A DNA stretch of 43,938 nt from Streptosporangiaceae bacterium (GTDB taxonomy: Bacteria; Actinomycetota; Actinomycetes; Streptosporangiales; Streptosporangiaceae). Below the pieces are notes generated by a model, which saw nothing but the letters and a program-made list of their open reading frames with translations, was not told the origin of the DNA and did no database searches. The stretch lies in the NCBI GenBank assembly GCA_030038015.1, contig JASHPR010000048.1, forward strand, positions 1-43,938. Reading direction: 5' to 3'. The translations under genes were made by a program, and so were the position numbers. Below, in pieces: positions 27,628 to 38,400 of the stretch. How positions within the stretch are numbered: the first letter of the stretch is position 1; every line of letters starts with the position of its first letter.

Positions 27628-29097
27628 GTGTTCGAATCTTCCAGCCCGTTTGCCCTGTTCGATTACTTCCGCGTCCCCTACACGGTGCGGTCTGCCGAGC
27701 GCGAGAGCGGGCCGGCCGCGGTGCACTGGCTGCGCGCCATGGAGCAACCCGGCGCCGCGCGCCGCTCGCTGCTCTGGCTCGGCTCGGACGCGCAGCGTGA
27801 CGGCCGCGCCGCGGCCGCCCGGCTCGGCCGCTACCAGTTCGCGGGATGCACTTTCTTCGGGCATGTCGCACCGGATATCCCGCAGCAGGCGCGGGATATC
27901 GGCGACGGCTGGCGCGCCGCGGAGCCGATTACCGACGCCGACGGCCGCCCCGTCGCCGCGATCTGGCGAGACCGTGACGGCCGCATGTTCCTGCCCTTCG
28001 ACCCAGGTGAGGTGATGCTGCAGTTCTGGTCGGAGGGCTACCTGAACGTGAGGCGGTCATCCCTGGCCGCGGCCGGGCCGGCCCTGCGGCGCTGCTACTA
28101 CTTCGCGCGGCCCGCGATGCCGCGGGCGGTCCAGGTCAGGCTTCGCCGGGCCTTTACCCGCGTGCAGGCCCGCTCGTCGTTTCCCGGGTGGCCCATCGAA
28201 GACAGCCTCCACAACCTCTACCGCTGGCTGTTCGCGTCGGTCGCCGAGATCGCCGGCGGTCCGGTGCCGTTCCTTGAGCTGTGGCCCGAGGGGCGGTCGT
28301 GGGCCCTGGTCCTCACCCATGACGTGGAGACCGACGCGGGCTACCGGACCATGGGGCTGCTGCGCGACGCCGAGCGCGAACTTGGCTACCGGTCGTCGTG
28401 GAACTTCGTCGCGGAGCGGTACCGGGTGGAGGACGCCACCGTCCGGGCCCTTCAGGACGAGGGGTGCGAGGTCGGCGTGCACGGCCTGCGCCACGATGGC
28501 CGCGACCTGGCGTCGCGGCGCCTGATGGAGAAGCGGCTGCCGGCCATGCGGGCGAATGCCGAGCGGTGGAACGCCGTCGGCTTCCGCTCGCCGAGCACCC
28601 AGCGGGACTGGCAGCTGATGCCCCGGCTCGGTTTCGAATACGACTCGTCCTACACCGACACCGACCCATATGAGCCGCAGGCCGGGGGATGCTGCACCTA
28701 CCTGCCCTACTTCAACGGCAGCATGATCGAGCTGCCGATCACGCTGCCGCAGGACCATACCCTGTTCTGCATCCTGCCGGACTCCGGCGCGGATGTCTGG
28801 ATCCGCAAGGCCCGGTCCCTGCGCGAGCGCAACGGGATGGCGCTCGTCCTCACGCACCCGGACTACGCGCAGGAGCAGCGGGTGGCCGACGGCTACCGGG
28901 AACTGCTCGAGACCTTCCACGGCGATGACACCGTCTGGCACGCCCTGCCGAGGGAGGTGGCCCGCTGGTGGCGCCAGCGGGACGCCTCGGCACTGCGCCG
29001 GGACGGCGATGGGTGGCGCGTCGACGGCCCCGCGTCGGCCCGGGGACGCGTCGGATTCGCCGGCGCGGACGGGCTGCGCGAGGACAGCCTGACGTAA
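27628..29097 (+). CDS. Polysaccharide deacetylase-family protein
   Basis: LVLTHDVETDAGY...EVGVHGLRHDGRDLAS...GFRSPSTQRDWQLMPRLGFEYDSSYTDTDPYEPQAGG; GTG start. Confidence 0.88.
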   Translation: MFESSSPFALFDYFRVPYTVRSAERESGPAAVHWLRAMEQPGAARRSLLWLGSDAQRDGRAAAARLGRYQFAGCTFFGHVAPDIPQQARDIGDGWRAAEPITDADGRPVAAIWRDRDGRMFLPFDPGEVMLQFWSEGYLNVRRSSLAAAGPALRRCYYFARPAMPRAVQVRLRRAFTRVQARSSFPGWPIEDSLHNLYRWLFASVAEIAGGPVPFLELWPEGRSWALVLTHDVETDAGYRTMGLLRDAERELGYRSSWNFVAERYRVEDATVRALQDEGCEVGVHGLRHDGRDLASRRLMEKRLPAMRANAERWNAVGFRSPSTQRDWQLMPRLGFEYDSSYTDTDPYEPQAGGCCTYLPYFNGSMIELPITLPQDHTLFCILPDSGADVWIRKARSLRERNGMALVLTHPDYAQEQRVADGYRELLETFHGDDTVWHALPREVARWWRQRDASALRRDGDGWRVDGPASARGRVGFAGADGLREDSLT

Positions 29098-29113
29098 CCG
29101 CGAGCAGGCGGCG

Positions 29114-29132
29114 GGGTAACCCGGCGTTACCC
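29114..29132. terminator. Hairpin GGGTAAC-ccggc-GTTACCC between convergent genes
   Basis: Perfect 7-bp inverted repeat overlapping the stop codon of the minus-strand kinase gene. Confidence 0.5.
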
Positions 29133-30599
29133 GGGGTTCCTCGCCGACGCCGGGGCATCGCTGTTGTTGAGCTCGGTGGGCGCATGGCCAGCCCCAGCCG
29201 GCGCCGGTCGTGCCCGCAGGGCTGGCCGGCCCGGCTTCAGGCCGTTGTGCCGCTGCGCCCTGTTGTCCAGCAAGGCTGCCCCCCCGTCACCCATGACGGG
29301 CGGCCTTGCCCGGCCGATCGACAGAGCTCGGGGCACCCTGTTGAGTACGCCCACAATGGTGCCCTGGCTCATCGTCCTGATCTCCTGGGCGGCGGTGCGG
29401 ACCGACGTCCGCCGGGTACGGCGGACGTCGGCCACGACCACCACCACGTCGCTGATGCGCGCCACCGTCATCGCGTCGGAAACCGCCAGCACCGGCGCGC
29501 TGTCGACCACGATGGCATCGGCGACGCCTTTCATATCGGCGAACACCCGGGTCAGCTCTTGGACATCGAACAGCTCGGCCGGACAGCCCGTGCGACCGCC
29601 CACGGTCACCAGGCTCAGCCCGCGCACATCGGTGGGAAGCACCACCTCGTCCAGCGATGCCTCGTCCATGAGCAGGTCTGTCAGGCCGGGCGCGTCGCTG
29701 ACGCCGAACACATCGCCCAGCGACGGGTGCCGGAGGTCCGCATCGACCAGCAGCACCATCACCCCGGCCTGCGTCAGGGCCGTGGCCAGGTTGACCGCCA
29801 CGGATGTGCGGCCCTCGCGGGGCTGCGCACCGGCCACCAGCAGCACCGTCCCGGGGTCGCCCGCCGGGGTGAGCAGCGGGCCGAGCCGCGCCCTGAGATA
29901 GCGGTAGGCCTCCGCCGGGCGGGACGACGGGGCTTTCCTGAAGACGAACGCCGGGTTGGTGCGGTAACGCCACATGCGCGGGACCGCGGCCACGGCCGGC
30001 GCGCCCAGGCACTCCTCCAAATCGGCCCGGTCGCGCACCCGGCCGTCGAAAGCTTCGCGCACGAAGATCTCGCCCACGCCGAGCAGCAGTCCAAGAACCA
30101 CGCCCAGCGCAAGCAGGATCTTTTTGGACGTCCCGGCCGGCGCAGTCGGCAGATCAGCAGGCGTCACCAGCGTGGCCTGCAGCGGGTCTGCCGCACGTAC
30201 CGCCTTGGGGCTCGCGGCCAAATTGCGGAATGCGATGTAGGCCGCCGCAGCGGCGGAGGCGCATCGCTGAGCCGCCGGGGCCGTCGGCATTGAGCAGCTG
30301 ACCGACAGTATGTTGGAGGTGCTCGATACATCGGCACTCAGGTGCGGTGCCAGCAGGCCGGCGTTGACGTGCAGCGTGCGTGCGGCATGGTCCACGACCA
30401 CCCCAGATGTGGCAACAATCTTCTCCGTGGCCTGGTTCGGCACGACCAGCGTCGCGTTGGGCACGACGTGGGACTCAACGTCAACTTGAGCTGTGGAGGT
30501 GTAGTGGACAGGCTGCATCCTGGCGAACAGCCAAGCCGCCACCACGCCCGCCAGCGTCGCACATACCAGCCATAGCCCATGCTTTCGCAACACTGTCAT
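29127..30599 (-). CDS. Wzz-type chain-length determinant/BY-kinase (CpsD/CapB-like)
   Basis: Two TM helices flanking the periplasmic domain, then LLVAGAQPREGRTSVAVNLATAL...VLLVDADLRHPSLGDVFG...DAIVVDSAPVLAVSDA. Confidence 0.9.
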   Translation of the reverse strand: MTVLRKHGLWLVCATLAGVVAAWLFARMQPVHYTSTAQVDVESHVVPNATLVVPNQATEKIVATSGVVVDHAARTLHVNAGLLAPHLSADVSSTSNILSVSCSMPTAPAAQRCASAAAAAYIAFRNLAASPKAVRAADPLQATLVTPADLPTAPAGTSKKILLALGVVLGLLLGVGEIFVREAFDGRVRDRADLEECLGAPAVAAVPRMWRYRTNPAFVFRKAPSSRPAEAYRYLRARLGPLLTPAGDPGTVLLVAGAQPREGRTSVAVNLATALTQAGVMVLLVDADLRHPSLGDVFGVSDAPGLTDLLMDEASLDEVVLPTDVRGLSLVTVGGRTGCPAELFDVQELTRVFADMKGVADAIVVDSAPVLAVSDAMTVARISDVVVVVADVRRTRRTSVRTAAQEIRTMSQGTIVGVLNRVPRALSIGRARPPVMGDGGAALLDNRAQRHNGLKPGRPALRARPAPAGAGHAPTELNNSDAPASARNPG

Positions 30600-30708
30600 A
30601 ACTGCCGGACCCGCCTATCGGTTCTTTCGATGTGCCGCTGGGACGCGGCCTGCCTGGTCTGCGGACTGGGTACGGGGGCAGTGCGGGCACCGCCGCCGTG
30701 TGTCGTGG

Positions 30709-32247
30709 TCACGCGAACACTCGCCGCGGTAGCCGTGTGATGGCCGATGCGGCGCTCGGCCGGCCGTCGGCGTCGGCTGGCTCACTTCGCCCGGGCAGGA
30801 CCCGGACCAGGGCCAGGAGCAGGAAGAACATGTCGCCGGAGCCGCGGTAGGTCAGGTGCGGGTCGAACACCATCATCACGACCTGCGAGCAGGTGCACGC
30901 GGCTAGCGCCGTGGCGATGACCCCGGCCGGGTCGGCGCGCTGCGCGTGCCTCCAGCACTTCTTGAGCACCGCCGCGACGAACGCGAAGTAGCTGACGAGC
31001 AGCGGGATCCCGCCGCCCCAGAGCAGCCAGGTGTATCCGCTCTCGATCCAGACGTAGCCGTACTGCCGGGTATCCGTGGCTATCCGGGCCGAGGGCCGCA
31101 CGCCCAGGATCCAGTTGTTATCTGAGAACAGGACCGGCCAGAAATACGTCCGAAGGTTGTAGAGCCGGTCTAGCCAGCTCACCGGAAGACCTGTCGCGGA
31201 ATTGAAGCCGCCCAGCCGGGTCTGAATGACTGGCCACAGCAGCACGCCGCCGACGAGCCCAACTGGAACGGCGTAGGCGGCGATCCGGGCCGCCTTCGTG
31301 AGCACCATCAGCGCCACGAGCGCCACGATCAGGCCGATCAGCGTGGAAAACTCTGCCGCGGCGATGACGGCCAGCGCGAACAGGGCCGCCAGGCCGCCGA
31401 GCCACAGGCGCCGCGGGTAGCCACGCACGAGCATCGCGATCGCAATCCCGAGGTTCAGGATCGCGAGGTCGGCGACGGCCGCGGGCAGGCCAAGCAGGGA
31501 ACTGCCGCGGCCGTCTGACAACGGCGCCGTGACGTCATTCGGCGCGTAGTACGTCGCGAGCAGCCTGGGTACCCCGAAAAGGTGCAATGACTGCAATATC
31601 CCGATAAAGCACACGAGCGCCGCCGCCACCATCGACAGCGTGAGACAGCGCAGGGCCTGCTCGCGCGTCTTGACGACCGACCGCACGATCACGTACTCCG
31701 CGAGCAGCTTCCACATCACGATGCAGTACAGGAGGTCGTCCTCGGTGATCGCCCGCTGCCGTACCTCCATCATCGCCAGGGGCAGCACCGAACTCGTGAT
31801 CCCCAGCGCGATGATGGTGACATCGACGCGATCGATCGGTGGCCACCGGAGCCCGCCGGTTCGCAGTTGCGCCAGCCAGCGCAGGCCGATGGCCCCCCCG
31901 AACAAGACGATCAGGGCCTCGTTCGGCCGCAGCACCGGGAGCACCGCGCCGGCGTTGATCCCGACGATCAGCGGCGTGAGGAGGATCAGGGAGTACGCCG
32001 CAATGACCGGCCTGACGATGACCAGCCCGATGACGGCGAGCGCGACGAGCGCGAGCACCGCGTACTTGACCTTGACGTTCAGCAGTGCCCCGAGCGCGAC
32101 CGGGCCGAGCAGCAGGGCGCCGTCCAGAAACCGCCGCCAGACGGCCGGCCCGGCGTCCTGGATGGCGTCGGCAAACGCCAGCTTGCGTGAGGCGAACCCG
32201 ACGCCGAACCGCCTCGGGCCGACGCCCGCCGCACCGCTTGCCGTCAC
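30709..32247 (-). CDS. O-antigen ligase/polymerase (Wzy-like) membrane protein
   Basis: About 10+ TM segments, large loop with [15 protein letters not shown]-type ending ([20 protein letters not shown]), position in cluster. Confidence 0.8.
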   Translation of the reverse strand: MTASGAAGVGPRRFGVGFASRKLAFADAIQDAGPAVWRRFLDGALLLGPVALGALLNVKVKYAVLALVALAVIGLVIVRPVIAAYSLILLTPLIVGINAGAVLPVLRPNEALIVLFGGAIGLRWLAQLRTGGLRWPPIDRVDVTIIALGITSSVLPLAMMEVRQRAITEDDLLYCIVMWKLLAEYVIVRSVVKTREQALRCLTLSMVAAALVCFIGILQSLHLFGVPRLLATYYAPNDVTAPLSDGRGSSLLGLPAAVADLAILNLGIAIAMLVRGYPRRLWLGGLAALFALAVIAAAEFSTLIGLIVALVALMVLTKAARIAAYAVPVGLVGGVLLWPVIQTRLGGFNSATGLPVSWLDRLYNLRTYFWPVLFSDNNWILGVRPSARIATDTRQYGYVWIESGYTWLLWGGGIPLLVSYFAFVAAVLKKCWRHAQRADPAGVIATALAACTCSQVVMMVFDPHLTYRGSGDMFFLLLALVRVLPGRSEPADADGRPSAASAITRLPRRVFA

Positions 32248-32912
32248 CTCGCACCGCCTCCGAGAAGGGCCGGAATGGTGCGCAAAAGGATCACGGCATC
32301 AAGGAGGAAGCTGCGGCGGGCTACGTACTCCACATCGAGCCGGAGCGCATCCCGCATCGACAGCCTGCTGCGCCCGCTCACCTGCCACAGGCCCGTCATC
32401 CCGGGTTTTACGTCAAAACGGCGCTGGTACGCCTCGCCGAACATGTCGGCTTCCCACGACAGCACCGGGCGCGGCCCGACGAGGGACATCTCGCCCTTGA
32501 GCACGTTGAGCAGCTGCGGGAGCTCGTCCAGGCTGCTGCGGCGCAGCCACGCGCCGACCGGCGTAACGCGCGGATCGGCGTCTAGCTTGAAGAGCCCTCC
32601 GGCGTCGGCCGTGGCGGCCGCGCCGGAGGAGAGCAGGCCCGTCACGTAGTCGCGGTGTATCCGGTCGTCGTTGTCGATGCGCATCGTCCGCAGTTTCAGC
32701 AGCGTGAAGGGGTGCCTGTTCCGGCCCAGCCGCTCCTGGCGGAACAGCGCCGGCCCGCGGGATGTCGAACGCACAAGCAACCACAACAGCAGCAACAACG
32801 GCGTCAAGATGATGATCGCTATCAGCGAGAGCACAATGTCGGTGGCCCGCTTTGCCGTTTCGCGTCCCGGCACGAGCGCGGCGCCGCGTTTTTTTTCCGC
32901 AACGTCAGTCAT
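32244..32912 (-). CDS. Initiating sugar-phosphate transferase (bacterial sugar transferase family)
   Basis: [86 protein letters not shown]. Confidence 0.93.
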   Translation of the reverse strand: MTDVAEKKRGAALVPGRETAKRATDIVLSLIAIIILTPLLLLLWLLVRSTSRGPALFRQERLGRNRHPFTLLKLRTMRIDNDDRIHRDYVTGLLSSGAAATADAGGLFKLDADPRVTPVGAWLRRSSLDELPQLLNVLKGEMSLVGPRPVLSWEADMFGEAYQRRFDVKPGMTGLWQVSGRSRLSMRDALRLDVEYVARRSFLLDAVILLRTIPALLGGGAR

Positions 32913-34090
32913 GGCCTGATTCCCCCTCGCCCTCGCAGCGCGGTTGCCAGCGCTTCGCACACGAGATCGACCTGACCGTCGGTCTGATGAGGGAATATGG
33001 GCAGCGACAGCAGCTCGCCCGCCGCCCGCTCGGCCACCGGCAGCGAGCGGTTCGCGAACCGCCGCAGCGGCGGCTGCAGGTGACACGGGAGCGGATAGTG
33101 CACCCCGGTCTCGATGCCGCGCCGCCCCAGTTCCTCGCGGACGCCGCCGCGGTCGGCGACCCGCACCACGAACAGGTGGTAGACGTGGCGCGCGGACGGT
33201 GCGACTCCGGTCAACTTCACGCCCGTGCCGCCGAGCTGAGCGCGGTACCGGTCGGCCACCGCGATCCGCCGCTGCGTCCACGCGTCGATCCGGGCCAGCT
33301 TGCCGGAGAGCGCGATCGCTTGCAGCGTATCCAGGCGGCTGTTCGTGCCGAGGCAGTCGTGCTCGTAGTGCGCCGTGCCCCGGGACCGGCCGTGGTTGGC
33401 CAGCACCCGCACGCGATCGGCTAGGTCTGGCCGTGAGGTGACCACGGCGCCTGCGTCGCCGAACGCACCCATGTTCTTCCCCGGGTAGAAGCTGAAGCAG
33501 GCGGCCTCGCCGAACGATCCCGCCCGCCTGCCGTCCCATTCCGCGCCGTGGGCCTGCGCCGCGTCCTCGATCAGCGCGATGCCCGCCTCATCGGCCACGG
33601 CCAGCAGGGCGGTCATGTCCGGCACCTGCCCGAACAGGTGCACGACCATCACCGCGCGCGTGCGGGGCGTGATGGCCTCGGTCAGTGTCTGCGGCGTGAT
33701 CAGCAGCGTGTCGTCGCTGACGTCGGCGAAGCGGGGGACGGCCCCGGCGCGCACCACCGCGGCCGCGGTGGCGATGAACGTGTTGGCCGGGACGATGACC
33801 TCGTCGCCCGGGCCGATCCCCAGCGCCATGAGCGTGAGCTCCAGCGCGTCCGTCCCGTTCGCGACCCCGACGGCGAAGTCCGCGCCGCAGTAGGCGGCCC
33901 AGTCCCGCTCGAACGCCGCGACCGCCAGCCCGCCGATGTACCGGCCGCCGAGCAGGCTGGCCAGGTAGTCCTGCTCGATCGAGGCCCAGACCTCGCTCGC
34001 CATCGGGGCGAGGTCGGTAAACGGGACGCGGGTCATCCCGCCCGCCGGGGTTCGGGGCGCGCGCTCTGGCTTGATGCCGGTGTCAGCCAA
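32909..34090 (-). CDS. DegT/DnrJ/EryC1/StrS-family PLP aminotransferase
   Basis: VPFTDLAPM, GVANGTDALELTLMALGIGPGDEVIVPANTFIATAAAV, IEDAAQAHGAEW, FSFYPGKNMGAFGDAGAV. Start 34090 (TTG) or 34036 (ATG). Confidence 0.93.
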   Translation of the reverse strand: MADTGIKPERAPRTPAGGMTRVPFTDLAPMASEVWASIEQDYLASLLGGRYIGGLAVAAFERDWAAYCGADFAVGVANGTDALELTLMALGIGPGDEVIVPANTFIATAAAVVRAGAVPRFADVSDDTLLITPQTLTEAITPRTRAVMVVHLFGQVPDMTALLAVADEAGIALIEDAAQAHGAEWDGRRAGSFGEAACFSFYPGKNMGAFGDAGAVVTSRPDLADRVRVLANHGRSRGTAHYEHDCLGTNSRLDTLQAIALSGKLARIDAWTQRRIAVADRYRAQLGGTGVKLTGVAPSARHVYHLFVVRVADRGGVREELGRRGIETGVHYPLPCHLQPPLRRFANRSLPVAERAAGELLSLPIFPHQTDGQVDLVCEALATALRGRGGIRP

Positions 34091-35174
34091 CGGACGTCCC
34101 CGCTGAAGCCACGTCCAGCCGGGGCCGGGCGTCAGCGGGCCGCCGCGTCACCTCGGCCAGCGCTACCGGGCGCTGTTCCTGCAACGAGAGCTGAGCGCAT
34201 TCCAGGACCTGGACCACGGCCAGCCCGCTGCCCCCGTCCACGGAAGGATGCGACCCGCTGACGATGCAGTCGATGAAATGCTGATCCTGGACCGCGAGCG
34301 GCTCGGCGAAGGCGACGAATGGTGACACGGTGTCGCCCAGGTGGTACGCGATCTGAGATACCGGCCCGTCTCCCTCATCCGGGGGCACGGCCGACTTGTC
34401 ATAAACGCGGATCCGCTCGCCGTCGACCATGTCGTCGTAGACGACCATCTTTTTCGATCCGACCGCCGTGATCCGTCTGACCTTCTGCGGGTTGAGCCAG
34501 CTGACCTGGATATTGGCCCGCACGCCGACGTCGGCATAGTCGAGCCGCAGGTAGGCGACGTCCTCGTGCTCGAGATGGACGTGCCGTGAGGCCCAGGCCG
34601 TGACGGTCGTCGGCCGTGAGCCGAGCACGAAGTTCGAGATCGAGATGTCGTGCGGCGCCAGGTCGAGAATGACATTCACATCCGCCTGGTAGAGCCCCAG
34701 ATTCAGGCGCGCGCAATCCAGGTAGAACAGCCGTCCGAGCTCCCCGGAGCGCACCAGGTCGCGCAGCTTGTGCACCGCGGCGTTGTGCTCGAAGGTGTGG
34801 CCCGGCATCAGCACGACGTCGGCGTTCTCGGCCGCCTCGACCAGGGACCGCGCGGCGCGTGTCGTGGTGGCCAGCGGCTTCTCTATCAGCGCGTGCTTCC
34901 CGGCGGCGATTGCTTTCAGGCCCAGTGGCGCGTGGCTGGCCGGCGGGGTGGCAATGATGACCGCGTCAATATGCGGCAGCGCGTCCTCGAGATCGGCGTA
35001 TGAGGGGATGCCCAGCTCGACCTGACGCTGTGCGCCATTAAGGCTGGCGAATTGCGGATCCACTCCGACAATCGATGCCACCCCGGTCGTGGACCGCAGC
35101 ACGCGCACATGCCGGGACCCCCAGTAGCCGACGCCCACGACGCCGACGCGGACTCCCTCCGGTTGCTCCCGCAT
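34083..35174 (-). CDS. Gfo/Idh/MocA-family oxidoreductase (WlbA-like)
   Basis: VGVVGVGYWGSRHVRVL, ALIEKPLATT, MPGHTFEHNAAVHKLRDLVRSGELGRLFYLDCARLNLGLYQADVNVILDLAPHDIS. Confidence 0.92.
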   Translation of the reverse strand: MREQPEGVRVGVVGVGYWGSRHVRVLRSTTGVASIVGVDPQFASLNGAQRQVELGIPSYADLEDALPHIDAVIIATPPASHAPLGLKAIAAGKHALIEKPLATTTRAARSLVEAAENADVVLMPGHTFEHNAAVHKLRDLVRSGELGRLFYLDCARLNLGLYQADVNVILDLAPHDISISNFVLGSRPTTVTAWASRHVHLEHEDVAYLRLDYADVGVRANIQVSWLNPQKVRRITAVGSKKMVVYDDMVDGERIRVYDKSAVPPDEGDGPVSQIAYHLGDTVSPFVAFAEPLAVQDQHFIDCIVSGSHPSVDGGSGLAVVQVLECAQLSLQEQRPVALAEVTRRPADARPRLDVASAGTSVG

Positions 35175-35463
35175 AACGATCCCCCTTTGGTCCTATCCCT
35201 GCTTCGTCGCCTTACGGCATCCGGTGCAGCCGCGGATGCCGGCCGGGCCAGTCCGTCACGTTCCGGGCGAGGATTCGGAGCAATTGAGCCATGTATTCGG
35301 CCTCATATCGCAGGTGGCAGATTGGAATTGCTAATGTCCCCTTGGGCACAAGAAGCGCCGGTGGCAGCACATTCCAGAGCTTGGCCCATGCACCCTGGCC
35401 GGCGGCACCCCCGCATGAGCGGCCGGAGCTACGTCAGATTGGGGGCATTGCGTTGCCGCTGCG

Positions 35464-38400
35464 CTAGCCATCGGCCATCTCGGCGACCCGGCTGCGGGCC
35501 TTGTTGCGCACGTGACCCAGGCCCCCGGCGAGCCAGCCCAGCTCCGGCGTCCGCCACGCGGCCTGGACGGCGATATATATCGCGCTTCCGACCAGGGCGG
35601 CGGCAACGATTCCGAGGCGCGCGCCGATGGGCCGCGCCAGCCAGTGCTGGATGGTCGTCGCGGTGAGCCAGGCCGGCCCGGCCATGATCGCGGCGCCGGC
35701 CAGGAACTTGCCCAGCGACGGCGCGAGGCGCTCGGTGCCGCTGCGGCTGATCTTCCGCCACAGCCGGGTGGTCAGGTGGCAGGCCGCCACGGTCACCGCC
35801 ACCGAGAAGGCCAGGCCGAGCGCGAGGATGACATGGAGGCCGTGGACCAGCAGGGCGGCGCTGGCCAGGCCCAGGCAGATGACGGCCTGCAGCAGCATCG
35901 ACACCAGCGGTGAGCGCGTGTTCTTCCTCGCGTAGAACGCGTAGGTGGCGATCATGAAGGCAGTCTGACTGATCACGGCCAGCGACAGCGCGGCCAGCGA
36001 CAGCGCGACCATGGTGACGCCCGACGCGGTGTTCATCCGCCCGAAGGAGATGGCCCGGGCCAGCGGCACGGCCAGGACCAGGTAGGCGACGGCGGCCGGG
36101 ATGGCCACGAAGAGCCCCAGGGCGAAACCGCGCACGAGGGTGTCGCGGAACCCGGTCGTGTCCCCGTCCAGGTGCATCCTGGCCAGCCGGGGCAGCAGCG
36201 ACAGGGCCACCGGCGTGGCGCCCACCGCGATCGCGAGGTAGTAGAAGTTCAGCGCGATCTGGAAGCCGACCACCCCGCCGGGCAGGCGGTTTGCCACGGT
36301 CAGCAGGGTGAGCACCTGCAGGGCGAGCAGCCCGGCCTGGGCCAGCGAGGGCAGGGCCCGCCGGACGACCACCCGGACCTCGGGGTCGCGCCAGCCCAGG
36401 CGCGGGATGAGGACCGAGCCCGCCCGCTTGGCCCCGTACCACTGGGTCGCGGCGTGCAGCACGACCGCGCCGGTGGAGCCGAGCCCGAGCAGCAGCATCT
36501 CGCCCGTTGGCACCTGGTTCAGGTTCGTGTCCGTCCCGTAGAGCACGGCGGTGGCGAGCAGGACGGCGATCGTGCCGAGGTTCTCGATGGAGGGAGCGCC
36601 CGCGGCCAGGGCGAAGCGCTGGCGCGAGTTCATGACCGCGGTGGCGGTCCCGACGACGCCATAGCAGAAGATCTGCGGGATGAACATGAGGATCAGCAGC
36701 CGGCCGATGCGGACCTCGGCCGCGCCCGCCAGGTGGGTCCCGCCGCCCATGGCCGCGAACCCCAGCACGAGAGGGCCGAGGACGAGCGCCACGGGCGCGA
36801 CCGCCACCAGCGAGACCAGGGTCATCCCGAGAAAGCCGCCGGCCACGCGTTCCGAGGCGCGGCGGTCCCCGGCGTCGATGTGGCGCACGAGCGCGGGCAC
36901 CAGCAGCGAGGAGAACAGCGAGCCGGCCAGGAACCCGTAGTAGATCAGGTTCGGCAGGGAGTTCGTGAGCTGGTAGGTGTTGCCGAAGAAGGTCGGGCCC
37001 AGGACCGCCCCGATGCAGGCGAACCTGATCAGGCCGGTGACCCGGCTCACGATGGTCCAGGCGGCCACCGTGAGCGAGTCGCCCGCGGCCGCGGTGGCCG
37101 ATGCCGGGGCGTCGCTGCCGCCCCGGTGGGCAGGGGCGTGGCTGGCGGTGTCGGCGGGGCGGGGTGGCCTGGCCAGGTCGGGGCGGCCGGGCTTGAGCCC
37201 GTTGTGGCGGTGCGGCCCGGCGGCCTCGAGCAGGGCGGGCGGGCTGGCCGGGAGGCGGGCCCGGCCGATCGACAGCGGCCGGGGGGCGCAGTTGACGATG
37301 CCGACGAGGGTGGCGGGGCTGATGGTTTTGATTTCCTGGGCGGCGGCGCGGACCGATGTCCGCCGGGTGCGGCGCAGGTCGGCCACCATGACCACGACGT
37401 CGGCGACCCGGGCCAGCGTCATCGCGTCGGAGACAGCCAGCACCGGGGCGCTGTCGACCACGATCGCGTCAGCGGCGCCCCTCATCTCGGCGAAGACCCG
37501 GGCCAGCTTGGTGACCTCGAGCAACTCGGCCGGCCGGGCCGCCAGCCCGCCGACGGTGACCAGGCTCAGCCCGGGCAGGCCGGTGGGCACCACCGCCTGG
37601 TCCAGCGATGCCTGCCCGGTGAGCAGGTCGGTTAGCCCAGGGGCCTGGCCGGCGCCGAAGACCTCGCCCAGTGACGGGTGCCGCAGGTCGGCGTCGACCA
37701 GCAGCACCCTGGTCCCGGCCTGGGTCAGGGCCGTGGCCAGGTTGACCGCCACGCTGGTGCGGCCCTCCCGGGGCTGCGCGCCGGCCACCAGCAGCACGGT
37801 GGCGGGGTGGCCGGCGGGGGTGAGCATCGGGCCCAGGCGCGCCCGCAGGTACCGGTAGGCCTCGGCCGGGCGGGAGAACGGGGCGTTGCTGAACACGAAC
37901 GCCGGGTTGGTCCGGTAGCGCCACATCCGCGGCACCGCGGCCACCGCCGGGGCGCCCAGGCACTCCTGCAGGTCGTCCCGGCCGCGGACCCGGCCGTCGA
38001 TGGCGTCGTGGACGAAGATCTCGCCTGTGCCGAGCAGCAACCCCAGGGCCGCGCCCAGCGCATAGAGGATCTTCTTCGACGTCCCGGCCGACGCCAGCGG
38101 CAGGTCGGCAGCGGTCACCAGCGTGGCCTGCAGCGGGTCGGCCGCGCGGATCGCCTTGGGGCTCGAGGCCAGGTTGCGGAATGCGATGTAGGCCGCCGCG
38201 GCGGCGGCGGCGCACTGCTGGGCCGCCGCCGCCGTCGGCATGGAGCAGCTGATCGACAAGATGTTCGAGGTGCTCGACACCCCTGCGCTCAGGTGCGGCG
38301 CCAGCAGGCCGGCGTTGACGCCCAGCGCCCGGGCGGCACTGACCACCACCACTCCGGACGTGGCCACGATCTTCTCCGTGGCCTGGTTCGGCACCACCAG

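Noticed and set aside
36172-37635. 487-aa plus-strand ORF opposite the kinase-flippase fusion
   Set aside because: Shadow ORF rich in G/R/P/H; minus strand carries clear TM and P-loop motifs.
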